The translations under genes and the position numbers were made by a program. 64,000 nt of DNA, from contig JACRPQ010000007.1 in the NCBI GenBank assembly GCA_016223135.1, positions 1 through 64,000 of the forward strand, given 5' to 3'. The first letter of the stretch is position 1. Each line of letters starts with the position of its first letter. Below are positions 55,572 to 64,000 of this stretch, piece after piece. Source of the DNA: Chloroflexota bacterium (GTDB taxonomy: Bacteria > Chloroflexota > Anaerolineae > Anaerolineales > Villigracilaceae). The notes below the pieces were generated by a model that was not told the DNA's origin, did not search any database, and worked only from the letters and a program-made list of their open reading frames with translations.

Positions 55572-56325
55572 CTCCAGCCTTTTCCCCGCGCAAGCGAACC
55601 GCCCGCTGCGGGTCGTCGGTAAAGACGCCGTCCACGCCCCATTTGAAGAGGCGGCGCAAATCCGCCTCGTCGTTCACCGTCCACACGTGGATGCGGCGCT
55701 TGAGGCGGTGCGCAAAGTAGATCAGGTTTTGGGTGGTGTCTTTCAGGTTGGGGTGCAGGGCGTCGTATTTGCCAAAGGCAAAACCAAACGAACGAGCCCA
55801 CCAGCCCAACACACCATTCAACGCCAGCAAGCCGGTGGGGACATCGGGCAGATAGCGGCGGGCAGCGGCAAGGTTGGCGGGCAGGAAGGAGGAAAACAGC
55901 ACGCGTTTTTGCAGCCCGAATTTTTTCACCAACATGCACACCGATTCGACAAGATGGTCGCGCGGGGTGTTGTAGTTGGTCAGTTCGACGTTGATGAAGG
56001 TGCGCTTGCCCACCGCCTCGAACACTTCGGCAAGGGTGGGGATTTTTTCGCCGCGAAAGTTTTCCGAAAAGAAACTGCCGGCGTCCAGCGCGCGCAAATC
56101 GGCGAGGGAGAGGTCTTTGACCTTTCCGTGCGCGCCGGTGGTGCGGTCAACGGTGGGGTCGTGGATGACGACGACCTGTCCATCGGCGCTGAGTTTTACG
56201 TCGAGTTCGATGGCATCGGCTCCCTGCTGGAGGGCAAGTTCGAAGGCGGCAAGCGTGTTTTCTGGCGCGTGCGCCGAGGCGCCGCGGTGAGCAAAGATGA
56301 CGGGGGTGGGAAGAGTATTAAGCAT
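55561..56325 (-). CDS. Glycerophosphodiester phosphodiesterase
   Basis: 254 residues from the ATG at 56323-56325. The GDPD fold is shown by FAHRGASAHAPENTLAAF (substrate His and Glu), IELDVKLSADGQVVVIHDP (metal Glu/Asp and catalytic His) and VWTVNDEADLRRLFKWGVDGVFTDDP near the end. It hydrolyses glycerophosphodiesters to glycerol-3-phosphate. No signal peptide is seen, so it is probably cytoplasmic. It overlaps the start of the GH3 gene, which suggests coupled expression. Confidence 0.92.
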   Translation of the reverse strand: MLNTLPTPVIFAHRGASAHAPENTLAAFELALQQGADAIELDVKLSADGQVVVIHDPTVDRTTGAHGKVKDLSLADLRALDAGSFFSENFRGEKIPTLAEVFEAVGKRTFINVELTNYNTPRDHLVESVCMLVKKFGLQKRVLFSSFLPANLAAARRYLPDVPTGLLALNGVLGWWARSFGFAFGKYDALHPNLKDTTQNLIYFAHRLKRRIHVWTVNDEADLRRLFKWGVDGVFTDDPQRAVRLRGEKAGDAD

Positions 56326-56396
56326 GGCAAAAAAGAACGGATTACGCATTACGAGAGGGGATGCGCAATCCGTAATGCGGATTTGAGGTGAGAAGG

Positions 56397-57728
56397 CTAA
56401 ATATCCACAAAGTAGGAGGTGGCGGCACGGTCCAGCATTTCGCGGGACATGGTAGGCGGCACGGAGAGGTAGCGGGCAATGTCGAGGATCTGGTCACACA
56501 GGTCGCGCGGATGGGAGGCGCGCAGTTTGCGGTTGCGTTTGATGTACCACTCCTGCAGGAGGTAGGCAAGCCCCTGGTCGCTGTATTCCACTTTTTTGTC
56601 GGCGGCGACGCGTTTGAAAATTTCGCGGTATTCCTCGTAGGTGGGGTCGCCGATTTCGATTTTGTGGCGCAGGCGGCGGAGGAAGGCTTCATCCACCAGG
56701 TCTTTGGGCGGCAGGTTGGTCGAAAAGACGATGAGGACATCGAAAGGCACTTCCACCTTGCGCCCGTTGTGCAGGGTGAGGAAGTCCACGCGGTTTTCGA
56801 GGGGGACGATCCAGCGGTTGAGCAGGTCGCGCGGGCGCACTTGCTGGCGTCCGAAGTCGTCAATCAGGAAGATGCCGCCGTTGGCTTTGACTTGGAAGGG
56901 CGCTTCGTAGAATTTGTGGGTTTCATCATAGACCAGGTCCAAACCCTCCAAGGTCAGTTCGCCGCCCACGACGATGAAGGGACGGCGAATTTTGACCCAG
57001 CGCGGGTCGCGGCGGGGGTTGGAGCGCAGGTTGCCGGTGCCGGTGGGAGTTGCCTGCCCCTCGGCTTCGGGCGCGAGTTTGTGACTCACCTGATCATAGA
57101 CCTTGATGACCTGCCCATCGAGGTAGAGGGCGTAGGGGATGTACATGGATTGGGTGAGGATGAGGTTGCCAAAGGCGCGGGCAACGCTGGTCTTGCCGTT
57201 GCCGGGCGGACCGTACATGAAGATGGATGTGCCGGAATTGAGGGCAGGTCCCAGCCGCTGGAAGGTGGCTTCGGAGATGACCAATTGCGAGAGCACCTGG
57301 CGCATGGTGCGCGCGGTGACGGTCATGCGCCCGGTCCGTTGGCGGCGGATGGCTTCGTTATAGACCTCGAACGGCACCGGCGCGGGACCGGCATACTGAC
57401 TGCGCTCGAGCGCCTCGCGCGCGCGGGTGATGCCCGCCCCGGTGATGCCGTAGGTGTAAGCGCCTTCGCCCAACCCGCCCTGCGAGGATTTGACCTCGAT
57501 GAGTTTTTCACGTTTGAGCGCTTCGAGGATGCCGTCGGTGACGCCGGCAAACGGCAAGGCAATTGCCTCGGCAATTTTGAATCCGCTCATAAAGCCTTGA
57601 TTGTAGAGGATCTTCAGCGCCAAGTCCTGCAGCCAGAGGGGATTCAAGCCGGTATCTTCGACGGAATTAATGGGCGGCGGCGAAAACGGAACAGGAGCGC
57701 TGGGTGACTTCATGAGGGTATTAGCCAT
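56397..57728 (-). CDS. AAA ATPase with N-terminal winged-helix-like region
   Basis: 443 residues from the ATG at 57726-57728 (GGGAGG upstream). The N-terminal 110 residues resemble a DNA- or protein-binding winged helix (FKIAEAIALPFAGVTDGILEALKREKLIEV). The AAA core has Walker A MYGPPGNGKTSVA (about 169), Walker B GGIFLIDDFGRQ (about 282), VLIVFSTNLPPKDLVDEAFLRRL with sensor and arginine finger, and a C-terminal lid. It resembles the MoxR-like or P-loop chaperone-type ATPases but has no partner VWA gene here. It may share a transcript with GDPD and GH3. The function is unknown. Confidence 0.83.
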   Translation of the reverse strand: MANTLMKSPSAPVPFSPPPINSVEDTGLNPLWLQDLALKILYNQGFMSGFKIAEAIALPFAGVTDGILEALKREKLIEVKSSQGGLGEGAYTYGITGAGITRAREALERSQYAGPAPVPFEVYNEAIRRQRTGRMTVTARTMRQVLSQLVISEATFQRLGPALNSGTSIFMYGPPGNGKTSVARAFGNLILTQSMYIPYALYLDGQVIKVYDQVSHKLAPEAEGQATPTGTGNLRSNPRRDPRWVKIRRPFIVVGGELTLEGLDLVYDETHKFYEAPFQVKANGGIFLIDDFGRQQVRPRDLLNRWIVPLENRVDFLTLHNGRKVEVPFDVLIVFSTNLPPKDLVDEAFLRRLRHKIEIGDPTYEEYREIFKRVAADKKVEYSDQGLAYLLQEWYIKRNRKLRASHPRDLCDQILDIARYLSVPPTMSREMLDRAATSYFVDI

Positions 57729-57816
57729 AACACCTCCCAAAACGGGATGAGGAAAAATACGATGGTCAGATTATAGCACGCCCAATTTTGAATGCAATGC
57801 AGCACAAAACATCGTA

Positions 57817-57822
57817 TATAAT
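57817..57822 (+). promoter_or_regulatory. -10 hexamer of the GT2 gene
   Basis: TATAAT ten bases before the ATG at 57833. No Shine-Dalgarno. The in-frame ATGs at 57788 and 57797 lie upstream of the hexamer and would not be transcribed from it. Confidence 0.5.
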
Positions 57823-57832
57823 CTGTAATGTC

Positions 57833-58516
57833 ATGAAACTATCCGTCATCATCCCCGTGTACAACGAAGTCAACAACATTCAGGAAATCGTCAGGCGGGT
57901 GCAAGCCACCAAACGGGCAAGCGAGATCATCATCGTGGACGACGGCTCGCAAGACGGCACCCGCGAGATTCTGAAAACGCTGGACGGCAAACGAAAAGTC
58001 CGCGTGATTTTGCATGAAAAGAATCAAGGCAAGGGCGCGGCAGTGGTCACCGGCATGAAAGCCGCCCAAGGCGACATTCTGCTCATTCAGGATGCCGACC
58101 TGGAATACAACCCGCGCGATTACCCCGTCCTGCTCCAGCCCATCGAGGATGGAGTGGCAGATGTCGTCTATGGTTCGCGATTTTTGGGCGCGCCGCACCG
58201 CGTCGCCATGTTTTGGCATCAGGTGGCGAATCAACTGCTCACCTTCATGACTAACATCCTCTACGACTCCATTCTGACCGACATGGAAACCGGCTACAAG
58301 GTCTTCCGCCGCGAGGTCATCGAAGGCATGAACATCCGCTCCAAGCGGTTCAACTTCGAACCGGAATTCACCGCCAAAATTCTCAAGCGCAAGTACCGCA
58401 TCTTCGAGGTGCCGATTTCCTTCAACCCGCGCGATTATTCCGAAGGAAAGAAAATCAAACTCAAGGACGCCTTCGAGGCGGTCTGGGCGCTGCTGCGTTA
58501 TCGCTTTTGGGACTGA
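57833..58516 (+). CDS. GT2 glycosyltransferase (dolichyl-phosphate-mannose-synthase-like)
   Basis: 227 residues from the ATG at 57833, giving the standard MKLSVIIPVYNEVNNI N-terminus. IIIVDDGSQDGT, the metal-binding DADLEYNPRDYP and MFWHQVANQLLTFMTNILYDSILTDMETGYKVF match DPM1-type enzymes without a membrane domain. It would transfer a sugar from a nucleotide donor to polyprenyl phosphate, and could supply GT-C enzymes such as the protein at 48006-49508 (inference). It overlaps the next gene by one base (TGATG). Confidence 0.92.
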   Translation: MKLSVIIPVYNEVNNIQEIVRRVQATKRASEIIIVDDGSQDGTREILKTLDGKRKVRVILHEKNQGKGAAVVTGMKAAQGDILLIQDADLEYNPRDYPVLLQPIEDGVADVVYGSRFLGAPHRVAMFWHQVANQLLTFMTNILYDSILTDMETGYKVFRREVIEGMNIRSKRFNFEPEFTAKILKRKYRIFEVPISFNPRDYSEGKKIKLKDAFEAVWALLRYRFWD

Positions 58517-58839
58517 TGAATTTCCAAAAACAAATCGAACAGGAATTTGCGCTTGCCGAGCAGGCGCGCGCCCGCGGCAATGAGGGACAAGCCCGCGTCT
58601 GCGCGCGGCGGGCGGCGGGCATTGCGATTCGGGAATACCTGACCCGCAGGGGAATTCGTCCTCCCAGCGCCAGCGCCTACGATTTGCTCAACCTGCTCAA
58701 GGATGACCCGCTTCTCTCCCCCGACCTGAAACGGCTCGCTGACCATCTGACCTTGCGCGTCACCGAAGAGTTCAAACTCCCCATCGAAGCCGACCTCCTT
58801 GCCGAAGCGCGGCAGTTGTGCGACGCTCTGTTGAAATGA
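58516..58839 (+). CDS. Small all-helical protein, HEPN-like
   Basis: 107 residues from the ATG at 58516, which overlaps the GT2 stop. All predicted helices. RVCARRAAGIAIREYLTRRG and SAYDLLNLLKDDPLLSPDLKRLADHL resemble the HEPN fold, but the RxxxxH ribonuclease motif is not visible. It probably acts with the glycosyltransferase or is an unrelated binding protein. Followed by a terminator. Confidence 0.7.
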   Translation: MNFQKQIEQEFALAEQARARGNEGQARVCARRAAGIAIREYLTRRGIRPPSASAYDLLNLLKDDPLLSPDLKRLADHLTLRVTEEFKLPIEADLLAEARQLCDALLK

Positions 58840-58840
58840 A

Positions 58841-58873
58841 AAGACCCTGAAGAAATGGCTTCAGGGTCTTTCT
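58841..58873 (+). terminator. Terminator after the GT2 pair
   Basis: AAGACCCTGAAG (58841-58852) and CTTCAGGGTCTT (58859-58870) with a six-base loop, then TTTC. It lies one base after the stop. The CGTTAGAGAACG word follows near 58888. Confidence 0.85.
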
Positions 58874-58919
58874 GTTGCAGCAGGCGGCGTTAGAGAACGT
58901 TTCCCACCCTCACATTCGC

Positions 58920-59210
58920 TTACATGCTTTTTCGGCTCCACAGATAGAAGAAAGCCCGCGCCAGCGTAATCACGACCACCATTCCAGACATCACCCCCCC
59001 CAGCACCAAAAACATCTTCTTCCAATCGCTCAGCCGCAAGGCAATCTGCTCGCGCGCTGGAAAGTGGATGCGCTCGCGCAGGCGTTGGACTATGTCGCTC
59101 GAAGGCTGAATCGGTTTCAGGGTCCCGGCGAGACGCGCTTCGAGACTGGAAAGAAGTTCATCGGGAAGGGTGGTGGTCTTACTGCGTGCCATTCGTACTC
59201 TCAAGTTCAT
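58920..59210 (-). CDS. Small single-pass membrane protein
   Basis: 96 residues. A basic/acidic helical N-terminal part (LPDELLSSLEARLAG, IVQRLRERIHFPAREQIALR) is followed by one transmembrane helix (about 66-90). It starts by ATGA overlap with the DegV gene, so it is coupled to it and to the sigma gene upstream. Its size and layout would fit a small anti-sigma factor or membrane anchor, but no known domain is recognised. An alternative ATG is at 59192. Confidence 0.72.
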   Translation of the reverse strand: MNLRVRMARSKTTTLPDELLSSLEARLAGTLKPIQPSSDIVQRLRERIHFPAREQIALRLSDWKKMFLVLGGVMSGMVVVITLARAFFYLWSRKSM

Positions 59211-60055
59211 TCAGAAGGATAGAGAACAAGACCGACTGTGCCAGGTCCGAAATTAATGGCAAGGGAGATGGAAAGGTCGGTCAGCCAGGCTTCTTTGACA
59301 TTCAACGATTTCTTTGCCTGTTCCATTAACACCTGAGCGGAGGCAAGGTCACGGGCATGCACTATGCCAAGATACACAGGCTGGTCGCCGGCGTGTTCCT
59401 TTGCCAGTTCAACCACGCGCTCGAAGGCGGCTTTGCGGGTGCGGACGCGGTCCACCATGTCCACGAGACCATCTTTGAGCATGGCAATCGGCTTGAGGTT
59501 CAGAGCGGAGGCGAGCGCCGAACGCAGCGCGCCGACGCGTCCGCTGCGGCGGGCGTATTCGAGCGTGTCGAGCGTGAGAATGATGAGCGTTTTGCCGCGC
59601 ACGCTTTCGATGAATTTGACGATTTCCTCCACACTTTTGCCGGCGCGCGCCATCTGGCGGGCGGAGCGGCACATGAAGGCAGTGCCCATCGAGCCGCCGA
59701 GGGTGTCCACCGGGATCACGTTGTAGGTGCCTTTGAGCTCCTCCGCCGCGGCAACCGCAGAAGCATACGTGCCGGAAAGTTTGCTGGTGATGTGTATGGA
59801 GAGGATGGTATCGCCGGGCTGAGCGATTTTTTTGTAGAACTCGACGAATTGGTGCGGCGAAGGCTGGGAGGTTTTGGGATGCGGCAGGCTTTTGCTGTCC
59901 ACCAGTTTGTAGAACTCGTCCATGCTGAGTTCCACGTCCTGGATGAAGGTCTTCTCCTCCCCAAAATGCACGTTAATGGGGATGCGCTGGATGTCGTATT
60001 CCTGGTACCACTCGGCGGGAATATCCACCGCGCCATCAGTCACAATTCTGAGCAT
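59207..60055 (-). CDS. DegV family fatty-acid-binding protein
   Basis: 282 residues. MLRIVTDGAVDIPAEWYQEY, SIHITSKLSGTYASAVAAA and VDTLGGSMGTAFMCRSARQMA are the fatty-acid head-group and cleft motifs of DegV/FakB proteins. LDTLEYARRSGRVG and INFGPGTVGLVLYP near the end are also typical. FakB proteins present acyl chains to a FakA kinase, but no fakA is in view, so the role here may be lipid sensing or delivery. AAGGAG lies seven bases before the ATG. It follows the sigma gene closely. Confidence 0.92.
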   Translation of the reverse strand: MLRIVTDGAVDIPAEWYQEYDIQRIPINVHFGEEKTFIQDVELSMDEFYKLVDSKSLPHPKTSQPSPHQFVEFYKKIAQPGDTILSIHITSKLSGTYASAVAAAEELKGTYNVIPVDTLGGSMGTAFMCRSARQMARAGKSVEEIVKFIESVRGKTLIILTLDTLEYARRSGRVGALRSALASALNLKPIAMLKDGLVDMVDRVRTRKAAFERVVELAKEHAGDQPVYLGIVHARDLASAQVLMEQAKKSLNVKEAWLTDLSISLAINFGPGTVGLVLYPSE

Positions 60056-60057
60056 GG

Positions 60058-60663
60058 TTAATCTCCTTCAAGGTTAATGTTTTGGTCGCTCAATTGATCG
60101 CGCAGCGCAAGCAGGGTGCGGTGGTACAGGCTTTTGACTGCGCCTTCGCTGCGTCCCATGATTGCGCCAATCTCCGCATTCGACAGATTCTCGACGAATT
60201 TGAGAATGAGCAGATGCTGCCGTTCGGCGGGCAGGCGGCGGATGATTTTGAGAAGCGCCTCCTGCTCCTGCGAGCGGACGAGGTTCTTTTCGGGATGCTC
60301 GCCTTTGACCGGCAGAATCGGCAGGTCGTCGAGAGGGATTTCCTGCTTGCGGCTGCGGTCGCGGTGCCAGTTGGCAACCAGGTTGTGAGCGATGCGGTAG
60401 AGCCACGCCGAAAATGGAACGCCGCGGTCGGTGTAATTGTGAATGTGATTCATTGCCCGCTGAAAAACGCGGGCGGTCAGGTCTTCTGCGTCATGCAGAT
60501 TCCCCGTCCGGTAATAAACGTAGTTGAAGATACGGTCAACGTGGCGCTCATAGAGCCGGCCAAACGCATCCCGGTCGCCCTGTGAGGCAAGCAACAGCAG
60601 TTCTTCCTCGTTGAATTCGATCTCCTGCACTCGTCTGGTCCTACCGGCAGGGTTAACACACAT
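60058..60663 (-). CDS. Sigma-70 family factor, ECF-type
   Basis: About 201 residues from the ATG at 60661-60663; a GTG nine codons earlier is possible. Region 2 is FGRLYERHVDRIFNYVYYRTG and AEDLTARVFQRAMNHI, and region 4 is LPAERQHLLILKFVENLSNA with the HTH up to SEGAVKSLYHRTLLALRD. It resembles SigE/ECF41-size factors but has no extra C-terminal domain. Two bases separate its stop from DegV. A TATACT on the minus strand (60699-60694) may be its -10. The small membrane protein two genes on may be its regulator. Confidence 0.9.
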   Translation of the reverse strand: MCVNPAGRTRRVQEIEFNEEELLLLASQGDRDAFGRLYERHVDRIFNYVYYRTGNLHDAEDLTARVFQRAMNHIHNYTDRGVPFSAWLYRIAHNLVANWHRDRSRKQEIPLDDLPILPVKGEHPEKNLVRSQEQEALLKIIRRLPAERQHLLILKFVENLSNAEIGAIMGRSEGAVKSLYHRTLLALRDQLSDQNINLEGD

Positions 60664-60799
60664 AACCCCGCCGGATTTGAGAAGTTGCACAAGAGTATAA
60701 CATGCGCATTACAAACTCTGATAACCGCGTCGGATTTGGCGATTCGGTATAATGAAAATTTGTGATTGGCGGCTGGCATCGTAAATAAAACATTTGTGC

Positions 60800-60830
60800 T
60801 AAAATCGAATTCATGCGCAGGGAACGTTCC
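60800..60830 (+). promoter_or_regulatory. Possible uvrA promoter and palindromic operator
   Basis: TAAAAT at 60800-60805 could be a -10. GGAACGTTCC at 60821-60830 is a perfect 10-base palindrome where a repressor could bind. It does not match the spaced GAAC-N4-GTTC LexA box, so an SOS role is only a guess. Confidence 0.35.
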
Positions 60831-60895
60831 CCAGCGTTCCGAATGCAGTCGAAATTACAGTTTGTTCGCGAGCGGTTATTTTCCAGAGGAGTACC

Positions 60896-63859
60896 ATGTC
60901 ATCCAACAGCATTCGCGTGGTCGGCGCGCGCGTCCATAATTTGAAAAACATCACGGTCGAGATTCCCCGCGACAAGTTGGTGGTCATCACCGGACTGTCG
61001 GGGTCGGGCAAGTCGTCGCTGGCGTTCGACACGATTTTCGCCGAAGGTCAGCGGCGCTACGTCGAGTCGCTTTCGGCGTATGCCCGTCAGTTCATCGGGC
61101 AAATGGACAAGCCTGATGTGGACTACATTGACGGGCTCTCCCCCGCCGTCTCGATTGACCAGAAATCCACCAGTCACAACCCCCGCTCCACTGTCGGCAC
61201 AGTGACCGAAATCTACGACTATATGCGCCTTTTGTTCGCGCGGGCAGGCATCCCGCACTGTCCCGTTTGCGGACGCGAGGTGACGAAACAGTCGGCGCAG
61301 GAGATTGTGGACAAGATCGCCAGCCTGCCCGAAGGCACGCGCATCCTCATCCTCGCCCCGCTGGTGCGCGGACGCAAAGGCACGTATCAAGCCGTCTTCG
61401 AGGAGATTCGCAAGGCGGGCTTCACCCGCGCCCGCGTGGACGGCACGGTCTATTCGCTCGACGACGAAATCGAACTCGACCGTTATAAACAGCACACCAT
61501 CGAGGCTGTGGTGGACCGCCTCGTCATCTCCCGCGAGGGAACGAAGGAAGACCAGAAAGCCGCCCTCACCCGCCTGACCGACTCTGTTGAAACGGCGCTG
61601 AAATTTGGGGAGGGGTATGTAACGGTGAGTCTTCAGTCTCATAGTCAGCAGTCTGATAATCGTCAGTCGAATAGTCGTCAGTCTCACAGGTCAAATACCA
61701 GCGACTATCAGACCAGCGACTATCAGACTAACGACTTACATTTCTCCGAACACCTCGCCTGCCCCGAACACGGCTCGACCATCCCGGAAGTGGAGCCGCG
61801 TACCTTTTCCTTCAACACGCCCCAAGGCGCCTGCCCCGACTGTCAGGGACTCGGTTCAAAACTGGAAATTGACCCCGACCGCATCATCCCGGACCGTGAC
61901 CTGTCTCTCAACGAGGGAGCGATTGCCAGCATGGAGTGGAGCGGTCCCAAAGTGGAAGGCGGCTACTACTGGCAGAGCCTCGTCAATGCCTGCAAGGCGT
62001 TCAAAATTGACATGGACAAGCCTGTCCGTGAATTGACCAAAGAGCAGCTGGACATCATCTTGTATGGCACAGGCGACAGGCAAATTCAGATGACCTACCA
62101 AAGCGCGGGCGGCAATGAGTTCAAGTTTTCGCGCGCATTCGAGGGCATCATCACCAACCTCGAACGCAGGTATAGGGAGACCAATTCGGAATACATCCGC
62201 GAGAAGATTGCGGAGTTTATGTCCGACCGTCCATGCCCCTCGTGCGGAGGCAAGCGGCTGAACCCCGCCGCCCTGGCGGTCACTGTGGACGGCGTAAACA
62301 TTGTTGAGGCGAACTCGTGGCACGTGTTGAAAACGCTGGAGTGGATCAAAAAACTCTCAGGCAAAAACTCACCGCTGAGCGCCAAACAAAAGAAGATTGC
62401 CGAGCGCGTCCTCAAAGAAATCCATGAACGGCTGACCTTCCTCGTGAACGTGGGGCTGGATTACCTGACGCTCAATCGCTCCGCCACCACGCTTTCGGGC
62501 GGCGAAGCGCAGCGCATCCGTCTGGCAACGCAGGTCGGTTCAAGGCTGGTCGGCGTGCTGTATGTGCTGGATGAGCCGTCCATCGGGCTGCATCCGCGCG
62601 ACAATGCCCGGCTGCTCGACACACTCAAAGGCTTGCGCGACCTGGGCAATACCGTACTGGTCGTTGAGCATGACGATGAAACCATCCGCGAGGCGGACTG
62701 GGTCATTGACCTGGGTCCCGCCGCAGGCGAACATGGAGGTCAGGTCATCGCGGAGGGAACGCCGGCGCAGATTTTGGCGCACCCAAAGTCGTTGACAGGA
62801 CAATATTTATCGGGGAGGAAGCAGGTTCCAGTCCCGAAAAAGAGGCGGGAGGGCAACGGCAAGAGTCTCAAAATTGTGGGCGCATCCGCCAACAATCTTA
62901 AGCACATTGACGTCAAAATCCCGTTGGGCAAACTGGTCTGCATCACGGGCGTGAGCGGGTCGGGCAAGTCCACGCTGATGAGCGACATCCTGTATAACGC
63001 GCTGGCGGCGCAATTGATGGGCGCGCGGACGCAGGCAGGCGCGCATGAGCGCATCGAGGGCGTGGAGCATCTCGATAAGATTATCAACATTGACCAGTCC
63101 CCCATCGGGCGCACGCCGCGCTCGAACCCCGGCACGTACACGGGGTTGTTCGATGAGATTCGTAAACTGTTCGCCGAACTGCCCGAAAGCAAAGTGCGCG
63201 GCTACAAGCCGGGACGCTTCTCGTTCAACGTGCATGGCGGGCGCTGCGAGGCTTGCCAGGGACAGGGCGAACTGCGCATCGAAATGCAGTTCCTGCCCGA
63301 TGTGTACGTGCCGTGCGATGTATGTCACGGCAAACGCTTCAACCGCGAGACGCTGCAGGTGCTGTTCCGCGACAAGTATTCGATTGCCGACGTGCTGGAC
63401 ATGACCGTGGACCAAGCGCTGGAGGAGTTTGCCAACTACCCGCCGATGAAGAACAAACTGGCGCTCCTGCAGGAGGTGGGGCTGGGATACATCCGCATCG
63501 GTCAGCCGGCGACGACACTTTCCGGCGGCGAGGCGCAGCGCGTCAAACTGGCAAAGGAACTCTCCCGCCGCGCCACCGGGCGGACGCTGTATGTGCTGGA
63601 CGAACCTTCAGTTGGGCTACACGCAGCCGACGTTCACAAACTGATTGAAGTTTTGCAAAGGCTGGTGGATGCGGGGAACTCCGTCCTCATCATCGAACAC
63701 AACCTCGACATCATCAAGGTCGCGGACTGGATCATTGACCTGGGTCCCGAAGGCGGTGACCGCGGCGGCGAACTGGTCGCCGAAGGCACCCCGGAACAGA
63801 TTATGAACGTCAGGAGATCGTACACGGGGCAATATTTGCGGGCGCATGTGGTAAAGTAG
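60896..63859 (+). CDS. uvrA: Excinuclease ABC subunit A with repeat-derived insertion
   Basis: Damage-recognition ATPase of nucleotide excision repair, 987 residues against 940 in E. coli. It has two ABC modules: Walker [13 protein letters not shown] (33-44) and [11 protein letters not shown] (about 684), and signatures [12 protein letters not shown] and [12 protein letters not shown]. Zinc-binding pairs include CPDCQGLG and CEACQGQGE[11 protein letters not shown]; the first knuckle reads CPEHG, with His in place of the second Cys. Residues about 245-281 ([12 protein letters not shown]...) are a Ser/Gln/Asn-rich insertion before [11 protein letters not shown], encoded by GTCTGATAGTC-type word repeats. 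The ATG has GAGGAG six bases upstream. Confidence 0.96.
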   Translation: MSSNSIRVVGARVHNLKNITVEIPRDKLVVITGLSGSGKSSLAFDTIFAEGQRRYVESLSAYARQFIGQMDKPDVDYIDGLSPAVSIDQKSTSHNPRSTVGTVTEIYDYMRLLFARAGIPHCPVCGREVTKQSAQEIVDKIASLPEGTRILILAPLVRGRKGTYQAVFEEIRKAGFTRARVDGTVYSLDDEIELDRYKQHTIEAVVDRLVISREGTKEDQKAALTRLTDSVETALKFGEGYVTVSLQSHSQQSDNRQSNSRQSHRSNTSDYQTSDYQTNDLHFSEHLACPEHGSTIPEVEPRTFSFNTPQGACPDCQGLGSKLEIDPDRIIPDRDLSLNEGAIASMEWSGPKVEGGYYWQSLVNACKAFKIDMDKPVRELTKEQLDIILYGTGDRQIQMTYQSAGGNEFKFSRAFEGIITNLERRYRETNSEYIREKIAEFMSDRPCPSCGGKRLNPAALAVTVDGVNIVEANSWHVLKTLEWIKKLSGKNSPLSAKQKKIAERVLKEIHERLTFLVNVGLDYLTLNRSATTLSGGEAQRIRLATQVGSRLVGVLYVLDEPSIGLHPRDNARLLDTLKGLRDLGNTVLVVEHDDETIREADWVIDLGPAAGEHGGQVIAEGTPAQILAHPKSLTGQYLSGRKQVPVPKKRREGNGKSLKIVGASANNLKHIDVKIPLGKLVCITGVSGSGKSTLMSDILYNALAAQLMGARTQAGAHERIEGVEHLDKIINIDQSPIGRTPRSNPGTYTGLFDEIRKLFAELPESKVRGYKPGRFSFNVHGGRCEACQGQGELRIEMQFLPDVYVPCDVCHGKRFNRETLQVLFRDKYSIADVLDMTVDQALEEFANYPPMKNKLALLQEVGLGYIRIGQPATTLSGGEAQRVKLAKELSRRATGRTLYVLDEPSVGLHAADVHKLIEVLQRLVDAGNSVLIIEHNLDIIKVADWIIDLGPEGGDRGGELVAEGTPEQIMNVRRSYTGQYLRAHVVK
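61628..61738. repeat. Word repeats inside uvrA
   Basis: Copies of AGTCTGATAATCGTC-like words in one direction are followed by GCGACTATCAGAC twice in the other. GACTATCAGAC is the complement of GTCTGATAGTC, the word repeated at 16949-17060. All are in frame without a stop. Confidence 0.8.
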
Positions 63860-64000
63860 ACAGGTAGACAGGTACACAAGTAGACAGGTAGACAGGTAAT
63901 AGGCGGTCTCTACCGCCGTTTTCGCGCCAATGAGCGCACAATAGGCAACAGCTTTTTTGGAGGAGCGCCGCAGAGGGATTTCAGATAGTTTTCCCCTTTT
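63857..64000. repeat. 8-base tandem repeat, then hairpin repeat to the window end
   Basis: Five 8-base units TAGACAGG (the third is TACACAAG) run from 63857 to 63896, and the first unit supplies the uvrA stop codon. GGCGGT-CTCT-ACCGCC (63902-63917) and the following TTTTCGCGCC...GAGCGCAC match the interior of the element at 24363-24466. I see no gene in 63860-64000. Confidence 0.75.

Noticed and set aside
58516-58839. HEPN toxin of a toxin-antitoxin pair
   Set aside because: The RxxxxH motif and a nucleotidyltransferase partner are missing, and the gene overlaps a glycosyltransferase.
60821-60830. GGAACGTTCC upstream of uvrA as a LexA/SOS box
   Set aside because: The known Gram-positive box needs four bases between GAAC and GTTC. 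Here there are none, so only a generic palindrome is claimed.

Overview
The window looks like a chromosomal segment of an Anaerolineae-type Chloroflexota bacterium. This is inferred from the gene set, not from a search: an isopentenyl phosphate kinase, a fused formimidoyltransferase-cyclodeaminase, many lipoproteins with Thr/Pro-rich linkers, DUF5666/5667-type proteins, GAF-rich signalling proteins, and a dense load of short dispersed palindromes. There is no transposase, phage gene, CRISPR array, rRNA or tRNA that I can see. About 45 protein genes are supported.

1-8.1 kb, minus strand: translation and transcription core in the order rpoB, rpsL, rpsG, fusA, tuf (cut by the window edge). rpoC is missing from its usual place after rpoB, and a hairpin separates rpoB from the str genes. 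RpoB carries a large insertion with a repeated W-Y-D-P motif. 8.3-20.2 kb: metabolism, with a UMF1-type transporter, divergent thrC/thrB, an MprF-like membrane protein, dcd, an M23 lipoprotein, formimidoyltransferase-cyclodeaminase, isopentenyl phosphate kinase and formate-THF ligase. 20.2-29.4 kb: a large beta-propeller-like lipoprotein, an amidase, acetoacetate-CoA ligase, an ion transporter, a small binding-protein-like lipoprotein and UppP.

29.6-38.3 kb: a signalling block. An RsbV/RsbW/RsbU-type partner-switching set (five-GAF PP2C phosphatase, anti-sigma kinase, STAS antagonist) lies back to back with a PAS-GAF histidine kinase and a single-domain response regulator. Two overlapping paralogous membrane proteins follow. 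38.4-46.0 kb: envelope and ATPase genes (LCP, HEAT, Trm112-like, VanW, ICMT-like, HerA-like). 46.2-50.5 kb: an ECF sigma factor overlapping its probable anti-sigma factor, a GT-C-like membrane protein and a second DUF5666-like lipoprotein. The anti-sigma factor and the lipoprotein share Asn/Asp-rich repeat tails. 50.8-58.8 kb: an FHA-winged-helix regulator divergent from a Ser/Thr kinase, then a GH3 enzyme, GDPD, AAA ATPase, GT2 glycosyltransferase and a small helical protein. 58.9-64 kb: a second sigma factor with DegV and a small membrane protein, then uvrA.

Two signals cut across the window. Several genes lack a Shine-Dalgarno sequence and instead have a -10 hexamer 6-8 bases (most often exactly 7) before the ATG, which points to leaderless transcription. 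At least five families of short inverted-repeat elements and several word-like tandem repeats sit between genes, and some have entered coding sequence in frame (thrC, uvrA, the HerA-like gene).
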